DNA of 64,000 bases from Botrytis cinerea B05.10 (GCF_000143535.2 NC_037310.1:930001-994000); one strand, 5' to 3'; counted from the stretch's first letter, positions 11,275 to 23,859 are shown. A program made the numbers and translations. Notes: a model not told the origin generated them from the sequence alone.

Positions 11275-13087
11275 TCATAGTTCGATATTTCTAGCCAGTA
11301 AAGCGATCGAGTTGTTCGGCGAAATAGATGGGATATTCATGTCCGAAAGAATCTTGGCCATGTGAAGAATGCCCCTACTATTGTGCCTGACATCCAATCC
11401 AAAATCCGCATGTGCTATGATAGAGGCCTCAAAGATCTCAGCAATATCCTTGCTATCCCAAAATCCTTCCCTCCTATCAAGCAGTTTAAGGGAGCTGATA
11501 ATTCGCCGTAGCAACGCCAAATCATCCGTTAAATACCCAGCAATCGTTATATAGGGTACAATGTCGGCGCTAAACGTAATGAGAGGACGTGAGGAAGGAC
11601 CCCTCAATTTGATGATCGATTCGACTTCAGGTAGGAACTCATCCAAGACGCCGAGTGCAGGAAAATGTTGGCCGCTGAATGTCCACGGCTCTTTGTCTAA
11701 CATAGCAGTCCATGTCTTTTGAAGAAGACGTATCTTGGAAGCGTCGGATAAATCCTTATTAGAAGACCTTGGAAAAGAAGCGCGTTCGAGGATATACTGG
11801 TCGAAACGGGCGCTCCATTGCCAAAATTGTTGGTATATTTGTTGATAAGCAACTTTTTCATCCCAGCTAAACAGATTCAAGAAGTACTCGGGCTGCTGAT
11901 TGGGTTGTACATCGCCATGAGATGGCCTGCTTTGAATATTACTGTACGCTTGCTGATAAAACATATCATGAGCAATCTCAAATGAATGAAGCTCGGCTCT
12001 AGCAGCATCCAATGTCATGATCGGCGTGAGTGACTGAAGCTCGAGTTGGCCGAGATCCGGAGTTGCGCGTGAGATGGTTATGAGTGGAAGCACTTCACTG
12101 TCTGTGAGAATATGCGTCTCCAGACTAAGGCGGGAGAATAGCAAGGCGATTTGGTCTATATTACGCTTGTTTTGGCACGTGGATGATATTGCTTGGTGCA
12201 ACGCCACTGGGAGACGACCTTTTCGGGATGCCAAAAAGCGACGCTTCGAATCGGGAACCAACAAAGACACAAGCAAGCTAACTCCGGATTGTAAGTGCTT
12301 AAGTGATTCGGCATATCGACCTCGAATATTCTCAAGGCATATAAACAAGATACAACAAGCTAGGGCAGCCTCAAAATCTTCTAGTGTCGCCTTAGACATA
12401 AGAGGTTGCAAATGCCGAATTGCCATGTTATAGTGCAGTATAACAAATCGTTCGTGCTTAGTTGCCGTTGCAGCGCTGTAGCTAACTGTCTTTTGTGTTA
12501 GGAAGTCGATATGAGCAGCTGCTAATGCTAACAAGGCATAGCGTGTTGCTGCAATCTGCGATAAGGACCGGGGGAGGAAGTCGATCCAAAAATTTATGCT
12601 TGTCGTTGAATCGGACAAATCCTGGATCGTGTATTGGACAGCATGATTGAAATATAGATCTGAGGAGTTTATATCTGTGAGCAGTGACTGTTTGGGCTGG
12701 ACAAATTGTATTGTGTTATACTCTGGGTGTCCTTCATGATAGGCCACACTCGCCTGGCGCGGGGGGTCATAACCGTCGCATTTCACCCGGTCTTTAGAGC
12801 AACGGTGACATGTCGGCTTCGCCTCGTCGCATTTGAGATGACGTATTCTTGATGGACAGATGATGTCAGAGTCTCTGAGAGCATGTCTAATTCTTCGGAT
12901 TACTCACTTGCTGTTACATGAGATGTTAGTCCCCGATCTCGGCAAACAATTGGAATAGAAGAAATCCGGAAGAGAACGGAACCGACCACGTTTTACATCC
13001 AGAACGTACTCTTGAAGCCCGGGCTCTCTTGCGCTTCATTGGTTGACTGTGAGTTGGATCATCGCGGCTGTTAACTGGTGCCGCCAT
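11275..13087 (-). CDS. Zn(II)2Cys6 fungal transcription factor
   Basis: Nuclear DNA-binding regulator. Predicted exons: 13087-12987, a 3-nt exon 12910-12908, and 12847-11275 (558 aa). A basic stretch (MKRKRARASRVRSG) precedes the binuclear zinc cluster, which reads CKTC-KIRHLK-C-DEAKPT-C-HR-C-SKDRVK-C once both introns are removed; all six cysteines then have the standard CX2CX6CX6CX2CX6C spacing. Without the 3-nt exon the motif is lost and a stop follows. The remaining ~490 residues match the fungal-specific TF domain type (helical, with FDQYI, CCILFICLENIRGR). Targets are unknown; the nearest intact genes are the BTB protein and chitin synthase, which is weak evidence at best. The alternative is a gene damaged in its zinc cluster. 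Confidence 0.8.
12848..12986 (-). other. Two adjacent introns flanking a predicted 3-nt microexon
   Basis: On the minus strand, intron 1 spans 12986-12911 (76 nt) with donor GTCGGT, branch-like ACTAAC and acceptor AACAG. The next three bases (12910-12908, CAA) are followed at once by a perfect GTGAGT donor. Intron 2 spans 12907-12848 (60 nt) and ends in CAAG. Retaining only CAA between the two introns gives TGC-AAA-ATA, which is exactly the CKI of a canonical zinc cluster. Confidence 0.6.
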
Positions 13088-15045
13088 AACATAAAATTTA
13101 GGCACATAGCATCGTGTTCCAGTGATCAAGCAAGTCGTCGGTATTGTGACACGAGAGGATTTCGATTCTTAAATAGCTATTTTAGCATTGCCACAGTCTG
13201 TCATTGCGCTGAGCTTAGTCCGTGGACAAGACCTTCGGGGCTTTACTTTAGTGGCGGGCATGCCCTGGACCAAAACATCGGCACATCAAAAAAAGAGTAC
13301 TACTTTCAAAATTCTTTTTTAAATCTATGATTAGCGTTCTGGATCTTGAATTGAAAGCGAAACATGAGGACCTTGTGATTTGCAACATGCTTTTATTTCA
13401 TTCAATTTGTAACATCTTTTCAAATTGTGATTCAAATTTGAAATAATAATATTTTAAAAAGAATCTTGATTTTGACAGGTTTGATATGCCGATTTTGCTG
13501 TCCACAACGTGGCTGGGTCCTACAGATGCCCCATACTAACCTGAGGTATCTCGCCAATGAAGCTTTCCAAAGTAGTGGAGCGTGATCGTCGACGCTCATT
13601 CCCCACTTCCTTTATCAGCATTAGAGTCAACGTACTCGTGTGGTTAGACTTTTTTACCTCATTATTAACAAAAGTCGTAATCAATTCAAAAGATAGTTAA
13701 CTATTCTATTTTTTAACTACTCGTGTTTTAGACTACTCTTTTATATTAATGATGACTTTTTATCTTATTGATATCCTCGTTAAAAGAGAATTTTATTTTA
13801 TAAAACTAAATACAATAAGTCTTTATATTAATACTAATGATATATTAAATTTTGAGATTTTTGAGGACTTTTCTAGATCGATGTTTAAAGAACTTGAACA
13901 ACGATTTTTCAATCTGTATCTAATTTATATACAAGTTTAAATTTAATTAATTTTAAATCAAAGCAATCATTAATTAATTAATTGATTAATTCATTAATTA
14001 TCTAGAATGTCATTTTGTAAGAAGAGAAAATGTCCACGTAGCAGGGGCGTGCACGTAGCAGGGATATCGGTTACTAACCGGACAGAATTTTTCTGATCAA
14101 TCAGGGATCGGGGGAACGTTAAGCTTCTCGAGAGTCCGAGAGTCTGAGAGCCTTTGGGCGTTTCCAGGTGAAGAACTGAAATCTTTAGTGAGAATCAAAT
14201 TGTTTCAGGTCATCAAAGATACCTGTACCTCGAATTCAAGGCCAAATATAAAGAGCCTCTTGATATCATATAATCACCGAAGAGTCTGAGAATGAAACGA
14301 ATTAGCTCAGCGTGCGGCGCTTCACACATTTTTCAACACGATGGATTTCCCTAGACCCCCTGCCCGCAAGTTCGCAATTGGCCTGAATGCAACTTAGTGG
14401 ATGAATGAGCCCTACCAACGGTCAATGCAATACCACTACAACATCGCAATGCAAGCCCCCAGAAACAGAGAAGCATGTCTGTCATGTAGTGATGCATTCG
14501 CAATGTTTTGATATGTTTATCACCACCCCCTCATCATGTTTCTCAATGTGCTGCTGTTATCATCTTCGTTTTCTACATTTTGTTGGCATGTTGCTATCGC
14601 GAATGGCGTCGATCTCATGGTATATAATTTAAATTTTCGAGTTATATCCCATGTACTTTGTAATCCTTAATCAACCTCGGAGAGGTTTGGACGAAATCCA
14701 AGTCCAGCCTTGCCACTCGTAAGGCTTGGTGACAATACTTTTCTCCTGCGATTCACAGTTCGTGGTGGAATTTTCAATTCGGTGTGGATTCTCGGGATAG
14801 GTCATTGGTTTATACGAGCAACTAGAATATCCTTGGTGATACTTCCTATTGATGTATATTCCATGAGCTACTTGCAACTAGATCTGGATTGCTCTCTGTC
14901 GGAAGAAATTTGGTCAGCTTCTTGTCGAAAATTGCGAACACGACTGGTACCACAAATTTTGAGTTTCTTATGACAATCTTGCGACCTTTTCATTTCCTTG
15001 CACTTCGAAGGGGCTCAAGGGGCTCAAGGGGCTCATTGAGTCAGC
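13088..15045. other. Intergenic region with AT-rich core
   Basis: Probable promoter of the Zn2Cys6 gene at the left end and of the ankyrin gene at the right end. The core at about 13280-14020 is strongly AT-rich, with TTAATTAA-type runs at 13960-14000. No transposon protein is recognised. A 9-bp triplicate sits at the right end (15008-15034). Confidence 0.5.
15008..15034. repeat. Three perfect copies of AAGGGGCTC
   Basis: Three head-to-tail copies of a 9-mer end 11 nt before the ATG of the Clr5-like/ankyrin gene, so they are probably in its 5' leader. Confidence 0.85.
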
Positions 15046-17464
15046 ATGTCTACCCCCAATGCCGAATCGTCCAATATCTCAACAGAGGAGTGCGAGCGCT
15101 GTTTCGCCTTTTTACAGACCATTCACGGACAAGAGTTTCTACAAGCATGTTATGAGGAACGCGAAGAGCGAAAACGTACCAGCAAACCAAATACAATTCA
15201 CGGGAAACTCTTGAAACTCTCTGAGGTTCGGAAGCATCACGAATGGGAAGCACACAAACGCGATATATTCTTCTACTACATGCGAAATTTTAGCTCCGCC
15301 GGCATATTACGAGAGATCACTGCCACAGGCTATCGGTTTTCAAATCAATCGTAAGTACAATTATTGAGGTCTCAGACGATGGTTGATTGACGTATATTAT
15401 TACAGACCTCGAACTTGTGATAATAGATTGGAGGCATGGGGTTACCCTCTTAATCCACAATTCAGACAGATCTTTCTGAGTCGATTACGAGAGGAAGCAG
15501 CAGCTTGGGAAAGAAAAATCCAACTTGACCCTCAGGATAATTTCTCGATCGCATATGACCTATCGAATTTAGACACAGAAGCTCGTCGCAGTCATGCCCA
15601 CCTCGATGTATTCAACACACCATTTGGATTTGGAGATTCTCCAACTCTTGGCGCCACTAAAAGAAAGACAATAACCGATGTCATAGAATCACTTGACAGC
15701 AAAGCGTCGAAATCCATTACGCCACAAGTTTCTGCAATTATGGACCATACTTTTCAATTAGATCGTGTTTCGCCGAGAAAGTTTGACGAATTTACCAATG
15801 GGCAAATTCCAATGGACAATAGTTTTACTTCTTCGGCAAGTTCGTTCATCTCACAGGAAACTATTGGCTGGGCCAAAACTCAGAAGGATAACGATATATC
15901 CTCCGAATATGTTAACCCCGATGTGTTAACTACACCAATCTCGTTTATCAAATCTGATACCGATTCTGGCTATTACTCGATGGAGGTTGTGGAGAAACCC
16001 TTAGGATACCAGGAGATAGGTGATCAGGTACAAGAGGAACAAGAGGCGTCTGTTGATGGAGAGTTTGACGTGGTTGGCCGTAGACCTGATAGTCCGGACC
16101 AGGCTTACTACCAACTCTTCGATGCTAATTCTATGATTCCATCGAATGAAATGAACTCTCTTCTACGACAGAAGCTGGATTCTCCCCGCCGATCATCTAT
16201 ACTACACAAGATCCCCTGTAGGAATGATCACATGGATGTTGCACTCGGCAAGAGAACTATGTGCGAATGTGGGGTTACCCAAGTCCATGCTGTCTGCCTC
16301 TGTATGATCGATCTCCCTGACCATCAGATTCTCGCAATCCTAGGACAAGTCTTCAACAAAGACGAGATCGATGGGGCAGGAAATACCCCACTCCATTACG
16401 TTGCAGCAGCTGGGCGAAAGAATGTCCTTGAATACATGATTGCGTCAGGCATCAACGCTGGACGATTAAACACAATTGGCCAGAGCTTCTTACATGTCTT
16501 GGATGCTAGTCGTTTTAGTGATGATTTGATTAACTTCCTTCAGATATTCAAACATAGTGGCTTACTGGAGCAACGTGATCATAATGGGCGAACGGTGCTG
16601 CATGGTCTTCTTCGAAATCCAATACTGCCTCATGTGTACCACGACCTAGTAGATTTCTACGGACCCGAAAGAGCAATACAATTCTCACTTCGGGACAATC
16701 AAGGTCTGACAGCAGCACAACATATACGAAATGTTGCTCAAACTCAAAACCCTTATGCATCATATGGCCATGTCGGCTACGCTCAAGCTATAGTAGTCTA
16801 CGAAAATATCGCCAATCGGTTCATTACGCAGACGGAAATTCCCGGTAATTCCATTGAGGAGACACAAAACCGTATTGCGGTTCTTAGAAATTCCAATCCT
16901 AATGTGGCGGACTCTGTTCCGAATACCGAGGATAGTACGGGTAGTAATGCTCTCCATTGCTTGGTCCTACCACCCAGAACTTGTACTCTGGAAGATACCG
17001 AAAGACGCCTCGATAAGCTAAAGCAATACATATTTTTCGGGGCAGACATCAATCATTATGATCAAGCCGGTAGAACACCACTTCTCGCAGCCATCATCGA
17101 ATCTACATCTCCCACAAATGAATCTACTACCAAAGCAATTGTCGAATTGCTGTGCCAGAATGGTGCTAATATCTATCAAAAGGATCGAGATGGTCACACT
17201 GCATTATACCACGCGATACGCAAAGGTTACTGTGACTGTGTTGCCATTCTAATTCAACACAGGGCCCATGTGAATTGTAGAGCACCAAATGGGCGCAGTT
17301 ATCGAATGGTTGCGCAGGATTATTTACAGGAGCATCTATCGGCTAATGATCAAGAAGGGTTTGATAAACTACAAAAACGACTAGCTGTTGTATCGGCCTT
17401 AGTCGCTTGCAGAGCTGTGTTGGAGCCAACGCTGCTTCAGGCCTGGGGTGTTGATGCGACGTGA
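15046..17464 (+). CDS. Clr5-like / ankyrin-repeat protein
   Basis: Two exons, 15046-15350 and 15406-17464 (787 aa), with a 55-nt GT-AG intron whose removal gives FSNQSPRTCDNRLEAWGY. Residues about 65-116 resemble the fungal Clr5 domain (short helices ending in a WGY/WGL-like motif). A long polar region follows (about 120-390), then a Cys-rich patch with CRNDHMD, CECG and VCLC (about residues 370-410), then ankyrin repeats from about 423 to 735, clearest in NTPLHYVAAAGR, GRTPLLAAI and DGHTALYHAIRKG. Ankyrin repeats bind partner proteins; Clr5-type N-termini are common in large fungal ankyrin proteins of unknown function. No catalytic domain or membrane segment is seen. It is the only plus-strand gene between 2.5 and 25.7 kb. 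Confidence 0.82.
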
Positions 17465-18689
17465 GAGTGATTGAGGGAAGAGACAAATTGTTATCGTGAT
17501 TCCATTGGCTGTTAGGCTATGGTATAGCGAGAACTAACCAAGTCAATAAAGGCGTCAAAGGGATAAAGAGATCTCTGTACCACTAGGCTCGTCGAAGAAG
17601 GAGAATTGAGCATTTGGTTTACAAGGGGTAGCCAAGGGGTAAATAAGCGAAACATGGCGTATATTACTGCTTGAAGATGTCTTCGGCAAACTCGTCTAGT
17701 GATATGATATATGACATACATGATAGATAGCGAGCTAGTTGGATCAAGGATTTGGCCAAGAAAGAAACACGTGTGGCCTTAGTTTATTCATCGATTACCC
17801 CTCAGAAGATGGCTCTACTGGTTGCGATTCTACCTATTGGGATGCCACACTATTCGACATGAGTGACCACTAATTCAATGTATATTCAAGTACATATCTA
17901 AAAGTCTTTAAGTTGCACTTAATCGCACAAGAAAAATTTAACTAACGCTTTTAAAATGCTAAGATAGGAAAGATTGCATTTATCAACATGGAATATGAAA
18001 GAAAAGTTCCTCTTAAATCATATACCATAAATGACAGTCTTCTAGGAATAATTAAAAGCTAGAAACTCAGCTCTATCCAACGTACCAAAGAAAAAGAACT
18101 TCCACAACGCAAATTCCCGAGGGTGTTCCACTCCTCGACTAAGTCGATATGTACCCCCATCATCCATGTACTCTCAATTTCCAATCGACAACAACAAGCA
18201 AGAACCAAAACCCAGTATTCCGAGCTAACGTTCCATTCTTTGTCCACTCATCATCATTTTGGGCAAAACGTTTGCTAGCCTCGATCAGATCAATTAAAAA
18301 TATTAACACATTGTTTGAAAAGCATACACAGCGCCGAGATTTGGAGAAGAAACAAAGGGATAGAACTACCCATTGATTTTGTTTGCTCTGTATCAGGAAG
18401 TAATGGGCTGATTTTGACACAACAAGGGGGCTGAGTAATCTATTTGCGTTTCCATTTCTATCCAACCCGCCCTCCAACGTGGAGTCTAGATCAACAATTC
18501 TGGGAGCTTTCCAGATTTTATCGACACATCTATTTGAACAACAGACAACAAAGGAATAGACTAAGAGAAAGACAGCAAATAAAACTCAATAAAAAAACAA
18601 CTTGTTCATAGCACAAACAACAAGAAAAAAACAATCTATCTACATCTGCTACATCTTCAATCCAATCAATTCCCCAAAACTTTATCCGT
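17465..18689. other. Intergenic region
   Basis: Non-coding DNA between the ankyrin gene and the phosphatidylinositol synthase relic. It contains a CACGTG hexamer at about 17769 and no gene, RNA or transposon I can recognise. Confidence 0.5.
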
Positions 18690-19210
18690 TTAATAAAATT
18701 TCACAACCCACAGCATCTTCTCACTCACATCCACATCCTTCTGACTCCGCGACGTATCTCCCACCGCCAAAATAGCATATATATGCACATAATAACTTGC
18801 CAAATCCATGCTCCTCAGAAATTGGAAGACAATACTCCATTATGAGAATGCGAATGCGGTTGCGAGGAAACCCAGGAGACTAGATAGGATTGCGCAGCGA
18901 TCAATGAGCATATCGAGGACTGCGCCCAAGAGAGCTGATTGATTGATGCGTTGAATTTTCTCGCGTCACGAAATCTTGAAGGCGTCGAGGCAGGATGTGA
19001 TGTACAAAGAGGTGCAGGTGAGAGGATGGAAGAGCATGTGTGTGGTAGAGGGATGTGATAATGAAGATTATTCGTGCGTCTTCCCTGGATGTTGGATGGA
19101 TAGTGTTGATATGCAGCTAGAGAGAGGCTTGTACCTATGAGATTTAGGATGAAAGTGAAAACATTCTCTTTTGACAGCCGGAGGTAAAATTCATCTTGTG
19201 GCTGCTTCAT
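18690..19210 (-). pseudogene. Decayed phosphatidylinositol synthase (PIS1-like)
   Basis: CDP-diacylglycerol-inositol 3-phosphatidyltransferase makes phosphatidylinositol at the ER. The minus strand from ATG 19210 reads through RLSKENVFTFILNLIG, a GT-AG intron of about 50 nt, ARIIFIITSLYH, then a frameshift, then HPLTCTSLYITSC, then LLGAVLDMLIDRC, then WSIVFQFLRSMDLASYYVH and SQKDVDVSEKMLW. These pieces are in family order over most of the protein length. The second half of the CDP-alcohol transferase motif (GX3DX3D) is intact; the first half (DGX2AR) is destroyed by a frameshift and a TGA (18966-18968). A TAA (18840-18842) and a terminal TAA (18690-18692) follow. The functional gene, which is essential, must lie elsewhere. 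A sequencing error cannot explain all the breaks. Confidence 0.8.
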
Positions 19211-21721
19211 TGGTAATACTGAGGTTGTTGGACTCGTGCCCCTCCCGCTACCACAATGTAGGTGTGTTCATGATAATTTGAACCCTGGAGATCCTGATAA
19301 GAGCCACGCCTTGTATTCGTCCAAAAGCATCTATTGATCGATTTAAGATCGGCTAGTAATATTCGATAGTAAGAGAAGCTTCCAACAGTCTCCAGAGTTT
19401 ATCCATCTGGTCATATGTCTCTGGCAAAAATCTCTACTAAACTAAGTATAGCTCGCCTTTATCGACTTTTGGACTTTTGGACTTTTGGACTGAATTTAAA
19501 AGAGATATCGAAATAAGAATATACATTAAGAAAATACGCATATCTACTCCAATACACATACAAAAACTTAGCGATAATAATTCAACGGGTAACATTTTGG
19601 ATCCTCATCTCTCTGTCTACAATCATCGAATCTGCACTACTCAAAGCCCACTCGTACCTAATACACAAACAAGCAACTCTCAAGTAGTCAGCATGCTAGT
19701 GCGCGCTACGTATTACTTGAAAACTACATGCGAAATACTATTCAAATATACCAAGTCAGAAAAAAACAAAAAAACAAAAAAACACAAGAACTTCAAAGAT
19801 CTCAAACAATTGCACAGCAAACAAATAAACAAACAAAGAATCCATAAACAGATAATCATAAATCCATACCATCCATACATACAACAAACAAAAAAATACA
19901 AGAAAGAAGTCATCCATCCTACTCAATAACCGCTCTCTCTCTCTCTCTCTCAAAAAAAAAAAACGCAAAGACATATCAAATTCTCCAGGGCGCCAACCTA
20001 AGCGATCGATACCCCCGACCCAACGGTCTAACACGATCTACATTCTCCATTCGCTAAGCCGGGAAGGAAGGAAGGAAGGATCCGATTCGGATCATGATGA
20101 TCATGGCGCAAGAGATGAGATGGGATGTGGGGCCGCGCGAGAGCACCACGATTCCCCATCGAGCCCTTGTCATAATATAATACATGATGCTTACTACAGC
20201 ATACATAATTCGATGTGATGATTTATTTTATCATTGACGCATGTTCCTGTGAAAGTCACTCACTACCTACACTTATTACTCGATATTGAGCCGAGACTTT
20301 TCCGGTAATAAATGTATAGTATAACCAGCGCTCGCTTCAATAGCCCAATCTCCAACCTTCATCCACCCAGCCGGTATATATCCAAACCCCCAACCCCCCA
20401 ACCCCTCAACCCTCCATCCATCACAAACCACCCAATCACCCACCCAACCACCAAGCCCAAGCCTTCTCACCCTCCCAGCCTCAAAGCAAAGCAACAAAAC
20501 ATTAAAGATGCAGCATATCCAAACCCCTCTCAAAATTCCCCACCCCCTCCCCTTCCACCAAAAAATCCCCAACCTCCATCCACTTCAGCTCACTCATCTC
20601 CCATCTCCACTTCCCTAGCAAACTCATCATAAGCGTTCCTCTCCCACACATACCATACGCTTAAAAAACCAGCTCATCCCCATCCACAAACCACAAACCC
20701 CAATCCAAACCTTCACATTCCCCCTACACCCTAGCAAGATAATCCTCCTCCTCACACCCCTCTCTCCGCTCCGAGACTCACACCCCTCCCCCAAACAAAC
20801 ACAAATCTTCAAAATCCGACATAACCCTCAGCCTAGAAATCTAGTTAGTATCTTTTCTTTCCGAAGAAAACAATCCAAGATGCTAAGAAGCCAGTGCGTC
20901 TACTTGGACTTATTGGGCAGCAAGAGTAATTTCTTGACCTGAAACAAATAAAGATAGACTAAGACATACAACATCCTCAACAAAGGTGTTCAACAATCTG
21001 TCAATGATACACATCAAGTTAGAACAGCCCACGCCAGATCATTCGCCATCGACATCTCGCAGATTATACATTCAACACTCACTCACTTAACCACTCATTT
21101 ATAGTTGCTTTCTTCATAATGATTGAATTTAATTCTACCATGTGTAGTACTAACGTACGTATGTATGTTATATAGCAAGTAGCCCAGGCTACTTACATAT
21201 ATTCAGGCATAGACAGAACCATACCGTTCTCAACTCTCATGATCTCGTAATAGCTTTGTAAAAAGAACAAACAACCAATCAAGACAGCCAATAGACAAAT
21301 GCCACTCCATACCCCAAACCCAGACCCAACCTAAAGCAAGAGATTTCTAGAAAAGCCACCATTTCCCCACCAGCTCCCACCTTGCCCCTCACCACGCGCC
21401 ACTTTCAATATACCCATCCAACCCATAGTCACCCTCATCATTAAAGTCCAAGATAGACGTGGGAAAAGATGAACAAAATCCCAAATATGACTCCATCCAA
21501 TAGACAAAACAAGCAGTTGTAAATGCCAAAAAGAGACCAAACAAGCCTGACACTATGCTCAACATCTGCACTAGCAAATGACAAAGTTTAATTTGATAAC
21601 GCCACACACCCTTTCCGCATTTGTTTCATATATGCTGCAACGACAACATGGACGCCAGAATTCTAAAATGCATGTCGAAGGTACTATACAGTACAGGAAT
21701 TGATTTTGTATCGTGAATCAT
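19211..21721. other. Intergenic region with low-complexity DNA
   Basis: About 2.5 kb without a gene between the PIS1 relic and the 3' end of CDC14. It contains three copies of GACTTTTG-like units (19465-19490), a CT run with an A run (19933-19963), a GGAA repeat (20062-20080) and C-rich plus-strand DNA at about 20340-20800. Open frames there are Pro/Ser-rich or Gly/Trp-rich consequences of the skew and are not called as genes. Part of it may be CDC14 3' UTR. Confidence 0.5.
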
Positions 21722-23859
21722 TTACAAGCCGGAGACTTTGCGAGTGCTAGCACTGCCAACTCTCCCACTGGTTTTGCGAACTGCCCCAGAAGTTTCTTTA
21801 TTTCGGAGACTATCGCCACTACGCTTAGGGCTGCCGCGAACTTTTCCAAGTGAGCCACTACCTGATTTGACGGTAGATGGTGTCTTGGGTCTAGCTCCGG
21901 AACCAATGTTCTCAACGTCGTAGCTACTGTCATCGATGGATGTATAGATTGTCGTAGTAGTTTGACTTATGGATCTCCCTGACCTCTCGCTTCGGGCTGG
22001 AGATCTCGATGATTTACGGGTACGCATCCGGAGTTGCCATTCCTCTTCAGATTCAGTGGTATCAGTTGATGACCGATGAATTGAGATGACTTCCGTTTCA
22101 TGATGTGTGCTGTCATCTTCGGAGTACGCCGAACCATGACGGCCATATGGATGGTGTCGATCAATTCTGCCTGTTTTTCTTGGTTGACCTGGAGTTGGTG
22201 CCGGCAAGTAATCCTCCTGGGCTCCAATGCTGTGACTTCTCTCATTGTCCACTTCACCAAGCGGGGTTCTTTGATTGCCATTTGGAGGAGTCACAACTTG
22301 ACTCTTGCTTGTGTAATGTCCCTTTCTTGGAGTGACTGGAGCCATATTGGCGAGCTTCTCCTTCATTCTGATCTCGAATTGCTCTTCAATCCACCACTCT
22401 CGGAAAGTTCCTTGGTTAAGGTGAAGCCAATGTTGTTGAGGACCAACGACCATTCCCGGTCTCATGAAGCGCATGTAAGCAATGATCTCGTTGGCAGTGA
22501 ATCCATATCGGTAGATCAAATATGCTCCAATCAAACATCCCGTTCGTCCAAGTCCAGCTTTGCAATGCACGGCAATGCCCCTCTTCTGAACAGTAATCAT
22601 CTCATGTGCCAAAGTAATGAACTTTCGAACAACACTCAGTGGTGGACACGTGCCATCGTCAAAGATCATGTCCAAATGTTCAATGCCCAGCGCCGTGAAA
22701 AAAGATGGAGAGTATAATTCCGAGTTCAAGCGAACCACTAAGCCAATGTTTCGCGATGTGAAATGCTTCAAAACATTTTTGAAAGGTGTGGGTAAGGTTG
22801 GGTGGGTATCCACGTCTTCCAAAGTTGTTGGCAAACTCGCATACAGTGGAGAAGAAGGAAGTATTGGTTGCACCGGGTGATGCTGTGGGGAAGCAAATGC
22901 AAGGAAATCGGGGGTCAACCAATTGAAATCACCCTGGTCCACGCGCTCATATCTTTCATATTCCTCGAGATCGAATTGCGGCAAAGCGCAGAACCCTTGC
23001 TCCTTTGCGCGCCAGACACCATACACAACGTCTTGAACTGTAATGCCATAATCTGCTTGACTGTATCCTGCATCGCGGAAAGGCATCAAGGGTGGGTCTG
23101 CTTGAGCGATTGGCGCAAGCGCGAGATGTGGTGCCCATGATTGGATCAAGACCATATACGTGGCTAGGAGACATGCAGCGTTGGCTCGACCTAAGTCACT
23201 CGATTAGTTTTTTTTTTCAACCAGCAAACTTTTGTGAAACAGTAGCTTACTACGCGCATCAGCTTTACTCCAGAACACGACAGGTTTGTTCTTATTTTCT
23301 GGAGCGCCAAGGATGTCGTGGAATTGAACCGCGAACCTGTAGAGATGGCCAATGTGTAATGGTCCGAAGTCATGGTGAAAGGCATTGTAGAGGAGGGTAT
23401 CATCAACGGAGAAGTAATGAGGTGGTTCTCTCTTGTCTGAAACGACCGAAGGTCCATCTGCAGCTCTTGCTGACCGCTTTGTCGGAGATCGTCGAGAGCT
23501 CTGTTGCTCCGGGTACGGGAAGAGAGTGTCGGGTGAGGGAGGCGTGGTGTAAGATGCCAAATACAATCGGTCTGTGTATGTTAGCCAGTGAAACGGTCTA
23601 TCCTCTTCCCGAGGATCTTTTGGACCCTTCTTTGCGCTGGCGCCAGGATGAGCATCATTGGGTAGTAAAGTTGCCCACTCGAGCATAGAATTGTAGTCCA
23701 TGGGATGCATGCTATCAATAATATAATGATACTGGGCCGAAGATGTTCAATGGATCGAGTCGCGCAGTGAAAGATGTTTTGACGATATTGTAAATAAAGT
23801 AACATACCTGGGATGTACTCGATGATTTGGCCGTACTTCAATTGGGAGGAAGGAGGCAT
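21722..23859 (-). CDS. CDC14: CDC14-type dual-specificity protein phosphatase
   Basis: Phosphatase of CDK-type Ser-Pro sites that drives mitotic exit, septation and, in filamentous fungi, sporulation. Exons: 23859-23808, 23571-23251 and 23190-21722 (613 aa). Splicing gives GQIIEYIPDRLYLASY at the first junction and KADARSRANAACLLATYMV at the second, both strongly conserved in the family. The first half contains the CDC14 N-terminal domain; the active-site P-loop is HCKAGLGRTG at about residues 329-338, followed by RPGMVVGPQQHWL. The last ~200 residues are a basic, Ser-rich disordered tail with many SP/TP and RK sites. Intron 1 is unusually long (236 nt), with its branch site GCTAAC close to the acceptor, and the frame stays open through its second half. 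Confidence 0.95.

Noticed and set aside
1426..12786. Secondary-metabolite or catabolic cluster around MIOX, SDR, chitin synthase and the Zn2Cys6 factor
   Set aside because: No backbone enzyme, transporter or further pathway enzyme is present, the SDR is dead, and the genes are separated by degraded DNA.
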